Assembly: GCA_964036275.1 (NCBI GenBank)
Contig: OZ038434.1
Span: 39,827,279 to 39,891,278, forward strand
Length of the DNA: 64,000 nt
Source: Litoditis marina
Taxonomy: Eukaryota > Nematoda > Chromadorea > Rhabditida > Rhabditidae
Direction: 5' to 3'
A program made the translations under genes and the position numbers. Shown here one piece after another: positions 1 to 12,800 of the stretch (positions within the stretch are counted from its first letter, which is position 1; the number at the start of each line of letters is the position of its first letter). The notes below the pieces were generated by a model, which was not told the origin of the DNA, made no database searches, and saw only the letters and a program-made list of their open reading frames with translations.

Positions 1-57
1 CTAACCGCGTTATGTTCTCTCTGACCGCGTTATGTTCTCTCTGACCGCGTTATGTTC
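1..57. repeat. 20-bp tandem repeat, 3 copies
   Basis: Three head-to-tail copies of a 20-bp unit containing ACCGCGTTATGTTC start at the window edge, so the array may continue to the left. The rest of the stretch up to 573 shows no coding exon; in particular the exon for homeodomain helices 1-2 is not here. It holds a short palindrome around an ACATGTTCG motif and, at 428-472, a small copy of the GTAGTTTGA-ended MITE. Confidence 0.8.
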
Positions 58-573
58 GCAATTAAGAGAGAGTTAGGCGACATGTTCGCGAGCGAGCCAT
101 CTAGGGGCCGAACATGTAGCAGCAGACCCCAGTTTTCCTAGTGTCAAAAGGTTCCCCATTTCCTGTTTCTCTCTGAGCTTTCAACTTGACTCATACCTAC
201 TCGAAAACAAGCATGACTCGAAATTATCTTCTTCACTTTGTTTGAATTCATCCGCTAAATATAGTTAATAGTCTCAAAAGAATTAGTCATTTCCTGTTAT
301 TTCAAAGCGAGGCCCCGCCACCTGTTCGGCTAATTAGACAATGGCCTAATTGGCACTATAATACGAAAACAATTGATAGAGATACACTACACGACAGCCG
401 AATAACGAAATAGGGATCATACACGAATTGTAGTTTGAACTCGATCAACAACGGACAAACTACAATTTGTTTCGGAAATAGCCAAAAGTTTCGTAGTGAT
501 CACGTGTAACGTGTAAAACGAGTTGACACTTCAAAATTCAAAATGTAATCGTACTAAATTTATTGTATTTCAG

Positions 574-3355
574 AGAGGATCTCGCATCACGTGTGCAGCT
601 CACGGAGGCCAGAGTACAGGTGAATATATTGACAAATATTGTTGTTCCCTACTTTCTCTCCTTCTCTATCAATCTTTCTCTCTCACAATGTATCTTTCTT
701 TTTCTCTCTATATCTTTAGTCTTTTTCTCTCCCTTCTTCTCTCCCTCTCCTTCCCTCCCTCTCTTCCTCTCCCTCCCTCCCTCCCTCTCTCTCTCTCTCT
801 CTCCCTCTCTCTCTCTCTCTCCCTCCCTCCCTCTCTCTCTTATCTTTGCTGTTCACCTGTCCATTACGCATTCCCAGTGGATTCGTATCTAAATCCCCAC
901 TAATGATTATCTCATAATTAGCGTGCTTGTAATTAAATTGTCGTACGGATGCGCTTATTAACGCAATAACCGAAATTAATCGGAAATACGATGTGGACAA
1001 ATAGTGAATGAAATTGGGAGGGAGCAGAGAGAGAGAGAAAATTAGGAGAACTTATAGAAATAAGCATGCTTTCCAATGAACATCGAAGATCAATTGTACT
1101 TGGAACACATGTGATCAACTAGTTTTGTACCTTAGCAGTGAAACTTTGTAACTTTGTAAACTTCAAAACATTCAGCTATATTTCCAGGTGTGGTTCCAAA
1201 ACCGTCGTGCCAAGTTCCGCAAACAGGAGCGATCCTCCAGCCACCATCCCTATTCCCACCCTTCGCTCATGGGTACGTAACACATTGTTCTGCTGTGTTT
1301 TCTATTTTTTTCTGTGGCTAATATGTGAAATTTTCTGTCAACTTTGCAACTGTCTACGTCTCCACGACCTGCATACTCTCTCAGTTTTGCTTATTCTAAT
1401 GACAAATATATGCAAATAGTGCAAACTTTGGTATTAACCTATTAAAATGGACATATTTATATGTAATAACCGTTAAGTGTGATTATAAATAATATTAATA
1501 TAATAATTTACAGGATCCCAAATGGGAGACGGTATGCATCCTCTGATCATCAACCAGGATGCCCTCATGTTGGCAATGAGCCAGCAGGCTGCCGCCGCCA
1601 ACGCAGCACTAGGTTCGTGTTATGACATCATTGTGGTAGTCTGATATCGACACCAAGTATTAGTTGTAGTTTGAACTCGAGACACACCATTAACACAATG
1701 GAAAATAATAATATACACCGTAAAACTTATTTATTTAGTTTTTGAGAAAAAACTGAAGATTGTTCTAATTTTGTGCTCCTTAGTGCACTCTGCTCTTGCC
1801 CTTCATTTGATGAAGAACGCTTTCTCTGCCATCTTGTTTACCTTCAAAATACACTTCCTCGATGGATGAAAATTGATGAAAATCACACAATCTGACTGTA
1901 ACACGGATTAATTTTCATTAAGAATAGCGAAAATACATGCTTATTCGGTTAATCTGGGAAATTGTGATTAAGAGACTATTACCGAGAGTGATAGTGACAC
2001 TTTGTGAGATAACAAGTGCACTGATGAATCCACAGTACAAGAAGAGGGTTCCAAACAATGTTCTTGGTTAAAATGATATGCGAAATTTGATTATGCCTAA
2101 TTTTTATGAAATGCAAATGAGCTTAAGAATGATCCATCATTGTACATAAGGCACCAAGTCAAAGTTGAATTCGTAAATTGTGAAAAATCTCCGAATTCAC
2201 GTGTTACGTGTTGACTGTGCATGAAACTGATTCCATTGTGCAAAGTGAATAATGTTCTGCTCACAACGACCTCTTTAAATACTACTGAATCAGACCTCGA
2301 CAACAATACTTCATGATCTTACTGTAGGGTTCTATTTTAGTGTGAGTCAAACCATTATTGACACACAACCCTAGGAAACGTAAAGATCTAGATCAAGATC
2401 AATATCTGTCAAGATCCTACCATAATATGTATTTTGTAATAACTACAACCTATGCGCAAAAAATCTATATTATTATTAAACCCTCTATTCCAGCCGAGTC
2501 GATGATCATGAACCCGGGAGCCGCGGCGATGGCTGCAGTCGCCCGTCGCTCGCAGTCGCCGAAGCCGACCGCCATGCATCAATCGCTACCGGTACCGGGA
2601 ACTCCACTCAACTTTGGAGGTATGTCTATATAATTATTTAGTTAGTCACGTGTTAAGTCACATAGAACATGTTGAACAATGGGACTTCGACATTAGTATT
2701 CTAGGCAAAACTCATATACTAACCGAGTTAGAAGCGTAATAGCGTATCTAAATGTTTTCAACTTTTCAAAACAGCAAAAGTTGATACATACAGTACACTG
2801 CCGCACTTTGTTTGACGATGACTATAATTTCTGTGACTTTCAGACGCGAACGCTCTCTCCATGATGCTGATGCAGAACCCGCAGATGATGTACTTCCAGC
2901 AATTGGCGCGAACCATGGAGGCATTCAAACAGCAGACGGTTCCCACCACACAGCTGAACACACAGGTACAGTAACCCATATTATTATTGTTGTTGTAATC
3001 ATTATCTTCGTTATCAGAACCCAACGATTTTCACTTCACTAACATTTTTGTGAAGTAGTGAGACTACAGGCAACTGTATATTGTTCAAATACATCAATGT
3101 TTCTCTCGCAGGTACTAAAATGTTAGGCTAGGTAGAGAGCAGTTTCAACAAAAAAGATTATTACCCTTTAGGTTTTCTTCAAGTAAAATAAGTTTTTTTT
3201 AAAAGTTGTCTTGTTTCCAGATGACTTCAAGTGCATCGATCAGTCCCGTGTCGCCTCAGGCCAGTGTGGTGACGCCGCCCACTACGTCACCAATCAATAA
3301 TCAATCGATAATCAACAACTTCTCCGACCTGAGCAGTCTGATCAAGAAAGACTGA
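574..3355 (+). CDS. Paired-like homeodomain transcription factor (Prrx/Phox2-type), 3' part
   Basis: Six exons read in one continuous frame: 574-619, 1188-1272, 1514-1612, 2494-2619, 2844-2965, 3221-3355 (TGA). The first two encode the end of helix 2 and all of helix 3 of a homeodomain (REDLASRVQLTEARVQ, then VWFQNRRAKFRKQER). The intron falls between homeodomain residues 46 and 47, a position typical of paired-class genes. Gln50 marks the paired-like (Q50) group. Phe56 and the KQER end resemble Phox2, while REDLA..V.LTEARVQ resembles Prrx, so the exact class is open. The rest, about 160 residues, is low complexity: Met/Gln/Ala-rich blocks, then a Ser/Thr/Pro-rich C-terminus ending SSLIKKD. 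No OAR motif is visible. It should act as a nuclear DNA-binding regulator, probably neuronal by analogy with its relatives. The N-terminus and the start of the homeodomain lie outside the window. Confidence 0.88.
645..840. repeat. CT-rich (polypyrimidine) microsatellite in a homeobox-gene intron
   Basis: Imperfect (CT)n and (CCCT)n tract just after the helix 2/3 exon. Open frames across it give only Ser/Leu/Pro runs and are not genes. Confidence 0.9.
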
Positions 3356-3466
3356 CCGGTTCAAACCTTACATTTCTCATAATTACCCCTCCATGTCTCT
3401 GGATGTCTTGGAGATGTACTATTCCACATATGCGGAAAGTCTAGCAGATAGAAATATCTATCGATT

Positions 3467-3556
3467 TAAAGTAGGACGATTATGTGGACCAATCCCGACG
3501 CATCGGCCCCTTAAACCGAAGCATTAGGATTGGTCCACATATTCGTTCTTCTTTGA
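3467..3556. repeat. MITE, GGACCAATC family
   Basis: Imperfect palindrome. It opens with an AAAGTAGGACGATTATGTGG motif and closes with its inverse; the shared core is TGTGGACCAATCC. Related copies occur at 18966-19058, 42142-42262 and 56634-56752. It lies in the probable 3' UTR or downstream flank of the homeobox gene. Confidence 0.75.
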
Positions 3557-4153
3557 AGGGAAGCTTTGTCCGATATTAGACACTTTTCGTTGGACTACAG
3601 TTCTGTGGAATAGTATACTCTCACAACCTAAGAAATCTGTAACTACAAATTCACCATCTTTCTAACGCTGCCAATTCTGTCCTCCTCCCTCCGAAGTTCG
3701 CCATTCTCCCGCATTTATCGAATAACCGAAAATATTGTATACTATAAATGACGTGAACAAACATGTTCGGAAATTCTGCTGTGTTTCTCACGTTTAATGT
3801 GGCTAGAAGTATACTCGATATGATGATATGCATGTTTAGCTGTCCGGTGTGATTTTATTATTTATCTTTTTCTCTCGTGTACTGTAGCATACACAATGTC
3901 ACGCGCTTTACTTTTGTTGTTGATCTCTGCTTTTTGTTGGCAGTTACCGAAAACATTTATATCTACGAACAGAACCAATGCAATTTTTGTTAGAAAACTT
4001 TATAAACAAGTTGGTTTGGTTCTGTACTAATAAGACAAATTGCCTTGCTGTATTCTGCTTGTTTTAATCAAAAGAGCAATAGTATTGTTGCCTCCTAAAT
4101 GCAATAACACCGTAGAGCTTTTGTTTTAGATTCACATGTTTAAAGATTGAATG

Positions 4154-4159
4154 AATAAA
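4154..4159 (+). terminator. Possible polyadenylation signal AATAAA
   Basis: AATAAA about 800 bases after the homeobox stop codon. It is a candidate 3' end signal only; the distance is long for a nematode 3' UTR. Confidence 0.25.
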
Positions 4160-4648
4160 AAGTTATGGAATATTGTATTGTTTGTTTTCTTATCAGACCA
4201 AGCACGAGACGCCGAGGTTCAAAGAAGATAGGACATGGAGTGATGGAGAGAGACTATTATGAAATACTGTTTAAGATATTTGCAAGAAATGCTGTTATTT
4301 CTATTAGGTTACTCTACACACATCTATACAAATCGAGGGAACATTAATTGTCCAAGTGTGGGTCTGAGCCAAGAAGAAGTCTTGTTTTCGCGAAAAGTTT
4401 CATTCTATCCCTCCTTAAAATCTAAACTGCTAGAAAATAGTGATTCATGGTGGTTTATGTTTGAAACATGATTATCCATTGAAATAATGAAGAAAAAGGG
4501 AATTACGACTCAATTGCTTCGTAGTATTGGAAGGTGTACATAACAGTGTAACGTACTGTCGTTCTCTGACAATTATTCAGTAATTTGGTGAGTTATAAAC
4601 AAGCGTTTCTAGTTAAACTTTGGTTAATCTGATTCTGTTCACTTAATT

Positions 4649-4813
4649 ATGTTGGAATGGTGTCCAATTGATGCACCAAGACCCCCGGGGCGACCAAAAC
4701 AAAGATGGAAAGATGAATTCGAAGAAGCTGACGTAAGAAACTAGATAAAAATCGCTAGAGAAGAGATGTGCACTTGGAAAGATATATGTTGCGGCGAATT
4801 GTACAGATTCTGA
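4649..4813 (+). pseudogene. Relic of a non-LTR retrotransposon reverse-transcriptase C-terminus
   Basis: The frame from 4649 reads LEWCPIDAPRPPGRPKQRWK, then DEFEEADVRN, a stop, and IAREEMCTWKDIC. The pattern (W.P....RPGRP..RW.D, followed by IA..R..W) is the familiar C-terminal tail of LINE reverse transcriptases of the RTE/CR1-like type. One in-frame stop after VRN and the absence of any upstream RT domain mark it as dead and truncated. Confidence 0.6.
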
Positions 4814-5647
4814 TCCCGTAATAAACTATTGTATACCTCAATAGAAGTTTCTTGCATGTCACTAGATCAATGCAATTAGAGCATTCGATAATCCACCATG
4901 AAGTCTTCTATGAAGGAAAGGGACCAAGAACAACTCAGAAGAAGCTGCTACTACAAATATCTGCGATATGTATGATGATCACCGCCTCGTAACGAAGCGA
5001 AGTGAATGAATAAATATGAAAATATGGAAATATATACTAAATTGTGGTCATTATAACTTTGCGGGTCTCGTGTAACTGAGATGCCGACCAGGTTGAAGTG
5101 TTTTCGTCATCGCCCATGTCTAATTGTATCAGACACTTCAGATATTGAACCGCGCCAAATGAACTGCGTTCGTTATCTCCAAACCAGGCACCGTATAGTC
5201 TGTTTCACCAATCAATGTCCTTCTACAGTAATCCTTCAAATCTTCGAGAGGCTTTTTCTCATAAATTATTCAATAATTTGGTTTCAAACTTCTAGAGTTT
5301 GTACTAGTAAGGGTAGAGATGAAGTTATCGAAATTTGAAGAAAATCCAAAAACGCCAACATATCAAACTTTGATCTTGGAGTCTGAGCGTATTACGGTAG
5401 AGGGCTATAAGTGAGTGGAACAAACTATAGCAAAGTAATGCAAATTGTGAGCTCAACTTGATCGAAACCCTAGTCACATTCTGGCCACATAGTTGCCAAC
5501 TTTGTATGTACAGGCATAATGGGGGGTGACCCGAATCTGGGTCAGGTAGTGTCCAGATTGTTCAGCTTGGAGCTGACCTTTTCAGGAGACTTTGCTACGG
5601 TGCCAGGTCTAAACGGTGAATCTTACCTATCCTGCCTATTCAGCTAA

Positions 5648-5703
5648 GTTTGTAGTTTGATCCCGTTTCTTTCTGGTCGAAAGTAACGGGATCATAAACT
5701 ACT
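5648..5703. repeat. MITE, GTAGTTTGATC family (short copy)
   Basis: The ends GTAGTTTGATCCCGTT and AACGGGATCATAAACTAC are inverted copies of each other around a short spacer containing TTTCTGGTCGAAAG. It is one of many copies in the window. Confidence 0.75.
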
Positions 5704-6660
5704 TTTGGAGCCAGGTGGACAGGCACGATTTTTCTTGTTTTCCTCGATTTTTTTCAAAGATTCAACGTGTTTTTTTTCATTTTTCATAGTTTTTTCTATA
5801 CTCTCATAGATCCATGTTTGCTAAATCTCTGTTTATGGTTATTTTTTCTATTCTCCAAAATCTCCAAACAAACCCAGGTTGTCTAGTCTATAATAATATG
5901 TAGTTTATATACTCATCCAAGTTCTTCAAATGAACCTAGTTTGTTATTAGTCATTGTATACGTATAATGAGTAATATAGTTATTTTCTGAACTCGCCAAA
6001 ATCTTCAAATGAACCTAGTTATTATCAGTCATTGTATGAACATAATTATTATAATAGTTATTTTTCCTACTCCCCGGGGTCTTTAAATGAACCTAGTTCG
6101 CCTATTAACTCCCAGAGAACGGTAAATACAATTAGCTTTTCTTTGAACTCTCTCCAAGATCTCCGAGTGAACCCAAGTTGTCTAGCCTGGATGTCCGCAT
6201 CCATGTGTAGTCATCTTCCCTATTCTCTAATCTGGAGATTGCTCCTAGGATGTTCTATGTTTTACCCCCGTAGGTCACTAATACCAGAATGAGAGGCTCA
6301 GGGTGTAATCCTGACAGATTTGGTGAGCAGACGCCCTCGGAATTAGCACGAATCAACTAATAATCAGAAGCTGGAAGAACACTGACTAAGGGGTCGTTGC
6401 CTGAGGAAGGATATGAGAAAATTGAGTTTTTCCTGCTATGTGTGGTTTTGAGAGCTGCGAGAAGCACGTGGAAAAATACTTTTCAACTTTTCAAGCCCCC
6501 CCCCCCCTCCTCTCTCTCTCTTTTTCCCCCTTTTACACCATTCGATTCACATTTCGCTCGGGACTGAATCTTTTGCTTTCTTTTCGTATCCAACTTTTGA
6601 ACTCACTTGGTGTTCAATACATATTCTACTATGTTCTTTTATTTTCTCCCTCCATACCCT

Positions 6661-6715
6661 CCTCATCTCTGATAAATGTACTGGTCTCTCCTCGGCCGGC
6701 CCGGGCATCCAAGTC
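6661..6715 (+). pseudogene. Degenerate copy of the start of channel exon 1
   Basis: It matches the first 35-40 bases of the channel's first coding exon plus the flanking pyrimidine tract (CATCTCTGATAAATGTACTGG against CATCTCAGATAAATGCACTGG). The acceptor AG is TG here, and the homology is lost after the MYWSLLGRP equivalent. A CT microsatellite (6724-6787) separates the two copies. Confidence 0.65.
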
Positions 6716-6728
6716 TACTCCTTCTCCT

Positions 6729-6789
<61 letters not shown>

Positions 6790-6886
6790 CTTTCTCCCTT
6801 CCTCCCTCCCCTCCCTCGCCCTCTCTCTATCTCTCTCTATCTCTCTTTCTCTCTTCTTCTCTTTCTACCCTCTTCATCTCAGATAA

Positions 6887-9800
6887 ATGCACTGGTCCCC
6901 CCTCGGTCGTCCCATCCGAGTGGGCGTCTTCGAACACGACCCGGACGCCTTCAACTGTTTCCGGAATCTGCCCCGGAATCTGTGCAAAAAACCGGGCGCC
7001 GAGATGGAAATCATTCGGATCGTCATGCGGATTCTCGACTGGCCCTGGGAGGTGGTCAGTTTATAAAAAAAATAACAATAATATTAACAATGATAACAAT
7101 CTTGATAATAATGCAGCATCATTCAGGGCACCTGTTCCAGGTGTACCACTTTTGTCAAACTACACAGTTTCACACAAATCACATTATTAACCGTAGAAGG
7201 ACTGTCCATCAAACAATTGGAAGTGACGAAAGCATCGTTGTAGTTTGATATTGATCTACTCAAACTACAATCACAGCTGAATAAGACAACATACACCGGC
7301 TTTAGGCAGAACGCACCTTAAAACCTAGTCATGATATAGTTCATAACCTACGTACACTCTTATTCGGATTCGCAGCATTTTGAACGAGACGTAAAGATTT
7401 CGGATTTTCATATCCGACTCTGTATTATTCGAACAACTCGTGATGAACCGACTATTTTTCGGGATCTTCGAGTGTTTTGAAGTAACTGACGGAAATGTGG
7501 GATCAAACTACAACAGAGATCCGGTCATTCATTTCTCAGACAGAACCTGGGGTAGTTGGAGGGGGGAGATGGTCTGTTTGGACGATTTTTAGGATGGTCT
7601 TCTCGAGGGGTCGTGGGAAAGTGAAAAGGTCACAAAAATGGTTGTCTCTTACGAGTCGTCCAAACCGCCTCACTTGGAAAACCGAAATGAGGTCACCAAA
7701 ACGTGGTCTATAGATAGCATCCAAACCGCTTCACTCTGCGAAGGTGATAAACTGCAAAGCAATGCACAAAATATTAATTTGAAAAGATGACATGTTTCAC
7801 GTGATAGAAACGTGAAATCGTGTGCATCTTATTTTTCGTCGATCGCCTATATGCAGCGGTTGATTTTCTTTTAACAGCACTGATAAACTTTTCATTTTTC
7901 ACGTGTTCTTTCTTTTATCCATAGATTTATTGACTTTTCCTGTATTTGGTTTGCTATCGCTAATTGGGTTTTTCGTTCCTGACCGATTACATGTCCTTAT
8001 TGTGGCATCCAACCACTGTATTTCAGTTAGCAAGTATAGGATTTATCAAACCGTTGTGGACACCGTACCATTGAGTATTGGACGGGGTTTGGCGAGCGGC
8101 CAGTTTGTCTGCGTATCATTGATCTACACACTCTCTCAACTGCTGGCAGATAACCAACGACCGCTCGCCCCGCATCGCTCAATCAATTGAACCCTCTGCT
8201 GTCTTTATGGGGAAAATGGCGACTATAACCGTATCGCAGTGAGTAGTCAGTGAGAGGTTGAGAGATAGGTGACAAAACGCCAAGTCCGAGTAAACTAATT
8301 AGTAAGTGGGCGGAACTTTGTGCGACCCTAGAAAAAACAACCTTACAGTTCATTCTAACCATGGATCCTTCTTCTCTCTCGCCGGCTCCCATCCGTACTC
8401 TTCAGAACGGGGGAGCTATGGATACAGATATAGTTTTGCTTTCGTTAGATCACTCTTCATCTAGTTCTTTCTCTAACACTCTGGGAGGTCCTTCTACTTC
8501 AAATCTCAATCAGGCTTATCCTGCTCTAATATCTCTTCTCAGCACGCCTTCTGCGCAATTGTATCTCGCTCCTACGCTCCTACTCCTGGTCCATCTCATC
8601 AGAGCACACACTCAGGAATGCATTGAAGGTTAGAATCACTGACTTGTTTGCTTTGCAGCTGTTTTTCTGCGTATTTCCTCGACTGTTTGAGCCACTTTCA
8701 CTTCTTGAACTTAGTATAGGGTACTGTAGAGGTTATAGTGGGAACGATGTGGACTACACTTTCACGCACAGTCATACAAAAAGAGTATCACGAAAATAAC
8801 TTCTATTGAGAAAAACGGTGTCAGCGAACATAACTAGTTGAAAACCACGTAGGAATGGACAAACCTTTTTATATGATGAAGTAATCAGTTGGCATCCGTA
8901 ATATTTATATCCACTTTTATCTTCGTAACTCGCCGTGTTAGCCTGGGTTCCATGAATTATTTCTGATTGATTTACATGTGTTTCACCTGTGTTGTTACCG
9001 CTATGCAACTATTCTATAGGTAGTCGCCCCTAACGTGAACAAGCGTGATCTGGCAAGGCGAGCTGGAATTCAGGACAAGATGGAGGCCTTCTCGTTGCAA
9101 ATCCTGTCTGCTGCCCCCACTGCCGATGAGATCAGCAAGTACCTTCTTGACATGTCTCAACATGTCACCCACAAGTCTCACAAGAAGAAGTGGTTTTATT
9201 ATGTACATATATTGTTATAATTGTTACTTGTTACTTTTTTCAGGAATTTGTTGCTTAGTTGCATTGTAGTCACTGTTAATTTTGTCTTCTTCGTACATTG
9301 ATAATCAATTTCATGATACTGAGGTGTCTGTAAAGCATTTAACGTATATCAAGGCAATTTGTACATGTGACCCAGTTAGCCAAAATGAAGTGAGGCGGTT
9401 TGGACGGAGGGTTAGGCGGTTTGGACGGGTGACCTAGAAGAGACAACCAATAGGAAATCGTCCAAACAGCGGTAGACCCGTTGGAGGGGGACATAAGGGG
9501 ACGTGGCTTACAGGCTCAGGCGTGGCTCGAAGAATCAATGCCACGCGCCAGTTTTTGAGTCTTCAATGCGGCAAAACTGCGGTTCAGAGTGGCTAAAATT
9601 GAATTTAGAGTGAATAAATGAAAACTAGTGTGCAAATTACAACTAAATGCATAAATTTCCTCATATTTTGTTAAAAAATGGAGAAATTTCGTCCCATGAG
9701 AATTGTCATAGTAACTGCTTTCTGCTCGCCTCACTTCTTCAGGGAAATTACCCATCTCATTCCTTATCAGCAACTCCAGCTCATTCAGGTAGACACTGAG

Positions 9801-12800
9801 AAGGAGTTCGGAGTAGTCAACGACTTTGGAACTGTCCAGGAAAACGGCAACTTCAGGTAGTTTTCGTCAATTTAATCATACTCATAAATAAAATTTATAA
9901 AAAAAATAGATAGCAAAAATAGATAAATGGTTTCCAAGATCATGGAGCTCTCTGTTTACACTTGATTCATATAAAATTTATAGTTCTTGTTAATTTAATC
10001 ATACTTATAAATAAAATTTATATAAAAAATAGATAGCAAAAATAGATAAATGGTTTCCAAGATCATGGAGCTCCCTGTTTACACTTGATTCATATAAAAT
10101 TTATAGTTTTTGTTAATTTAATCATACTCATAAATAAAATTTATATAAAAAATAGATAGCAAAAATAGATAAATGGTTTCCAAGATCATGGAGCTCTCTG
10201 TTTACACTTGATTCATATAAAATTTATAGTTTTTGTTAATTTAATCATACTTATAAATAAAATTTATATAAAAAATAGATAGCAAAAATAGATAAATGGT
10301 TTCCAAGATCATGGAGCTCCCTGTTTACACTTGATTCATATAAAATTTATAGTTTTTGTTAATTTAATCATACTCATAAATAAAATTTATATAAAAAATA
10401 GATAGCAAAAATAGATAAATGGTTTCCAAGATCATGGAGCTCTCTGTTTACACTTGATTCATATAAAATTTATAGTTTTTGTTAATTTAATCATACTTAT
10501 AAATAAAATTTATATAAAAAATAGATAGCAAAAATAGATAAATGGTTTCCAAGATCATGGAGCTCCCTGTTTACACTTGATTCATATAAAAGTTATATAA
10601 AAAATAGGTAGCAAACTGCATGAGCGCAGAAGAGAAAATCGTTAAATAAATATAATTCAGTTATAACGTGTTTTACAAATCGAATATTTGAATTTCAGAC
10701 ATATGAAATTGACACCAATTCAACGAATTCAATTTTAACCAGTTAACTAATTCACCAAAAACTCTGGAAAGTTTTAACGAATATTTGACAACCGCCTGGC
10801 TGAGTTTAACCAAGTTCGTTTTAAACTAAACCTAATAAATTTATTAGGTGAGTAAATAAAAAAAATTTTGGCCGTGTGAGTAAATATTTTTGGCAATCTG
10901 CCTGTATGGCCTCTTTCCTAACCCCCGGTGCTTTGCGCAATTTGGATTTGCGCTTATGACCGGGACTCGTGACAACATACATCAGATTTTCTACACTCAC
11001 TCGACTTACGTTTGTCTGTGCATTACAATTATTTTCAGTGGAATAATGGGTCTTCTGGCGAATAACAGTATCGACATGGGTGGTCTTTCCATGAGAGTCA
11101 CGCCGGAACGGATGGAGGTCGCCCACTTCACCTTTCCAATCAGATACTTTCAGGTGAATCTGAACGATCAAAATAAGCCCTTCTATCACATTTAAAAAAT
11201 ACATATAATTCTTATATTAAATTAATACAATACTATACAGTGCTGTAACAGAAGATGTTGTTCTGTTTGAGCTGTTCTGTGTCTCGGTTGTAAAAGTTCT
11301 ATTCAGAGAAGAGCATACGAGTTTCATTTTGCAGCGTTTTTAGGAAAACAAATCAAGCTGGGTCTCGCAACTTCGAAAACTCATTTGAAAATTTGCTCGA
11401 AAATATTATGAACTCCGGGACTTCGAACCACAAAGGATTTTTCGAACTTTTCAAATGCAAAATAATTGCCAGTGAACCGAGAAAACGGAAAAACCAAATA
11501 TATACTTCAATTTCTTACATTATTTACTAGTTCATTTATTCATTAATCTAATTCAGCTTTTTTACGTTTCACATTTCAGCAAGTTTATATCATTAAAACG
11601 CCACCGGACAACGACTTTAGGAATTTTATCTTTTCACCATTCGGAACACAGTTGTGGGTGTTGCTACTCTTCACTGTAGGTAGGCGAATCTCAACATTTT
11701 CACCCAAATTGATTCTTCTTCTGGGTGTATGGTTCTTCGCAATTTCAAATATATCCCTAGAATAGAAAAACAAAACTTCAATTCCGTTTTACTATCCTTT
11801 TGTAGTCACTTCGAATAACGTTTGGACGGTCTTTCAGGCGTTCTGTTATATGAATTTTCAGAGAAATCTGTACTTCCCGTGATTTCAGAAGATTTAGAAT
11901 TGTGTTCGAGTTACCTTATCAAAAATACAGGGGTAAAATGGAATAAAATACCATTAAATTAAGAGAATATTCAAAATATAGTATAACACCCATTTGAGTA
12001 ATCAGTTATTTTCAGTGGGCGTCGCTCTGATTCGCTTTCTCATTGCAATGCTTCTTTATGGAATCTGCAACAAAAAGTTGAACGTGATGTCGAATAGTGT
12101 ACTGGTAAGTTATTCATAGAAGCGTTTTTGACATTTGTAAATATTCTTCAGAAAACATTTATTACACTCCTTCATGAAAAACTTTTTCGTACTATTCAAA
12201 ACACTTCGTCATGAAAAAACACAGTTTCATACAAACTGAACAATTTGAGAAATAGTCACGCTCCTAACCTGAGTAAGAATATTCCAAATCTAAGGTGAAC
12301 TCTCTCCAAATAGAAGAAGATCGAATGGTTGTGGGTAAGTGAATGACAGTAGTGAATGCGTTTTTAGAAGGTGGCTATTTTGAAAAAAAAGCAGTTATTA
12401 CTTCTGGAGACAGTAGTATGTGGAGAGTCACGTGTTTAATCGCGAATAAAATTCTATCCCATTCTAGTAGATACGCACCTTGTTCTGTTTATCACGTAGC
12501 TGATATAAGAATCATTTGCTTTAGTTTTTTCTAGGAAGTCTACGGAATAATGTTGAAGCAGCGCGTGCCGAACCCTAGTGCATTTTCTCTCATGGTGAGT
12601 ACATCCTATTGGAGTTTTTTTCAAATATTAACACGGTATTTTTTCGTTCCGACGGTCTGGCCACCTTAATTCGGTTCGATATTCTAAACCAACAATATAT
12701 CACAGAAATAATGAGATTTATCAACGACAATCTATGGATATTGATGTTTTGATCGATTTGAATTGTAGATACTGGGCTGATATCCTTAAAATTTTGCTAC

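Larger units (their letters stand above)
3356..6882. other. Intergenic block between homeobox and channel genes
   Basis: No gene seen. Contents: a GGACCAATC MITE (3467-3556), a LINE relic (4649-4813), a GTAGTTTGATC MITE (5648-5703), a degenerate tandem array of about 70-120-bp units with the motif TTCAAATGAACCTAGTT (about 5840-6180), a relic of channel exon 1 (6661-6715), and a pure CT tract (6724-6787). Open frames in the CT tracts are low complexity. Confidence 0.7.

Noticed and set aside
6438..7248. Long open frames of 190-250 codons over the CT tract and channel exon 1
   Set aside because: They are Ser/Leu/Pro repeats from (CT)n in the wrong frames. The real coding frame of this exon is a different one, giving PIRVGVFEHDPDAF.
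7903..8190. Hydrophobic open frame of 95 codons
   Set aside because: Codon composition is that of AT-rich intron and no splice-consistent neighbour exists. The hydrophobicity is expected from T-rich sequence.
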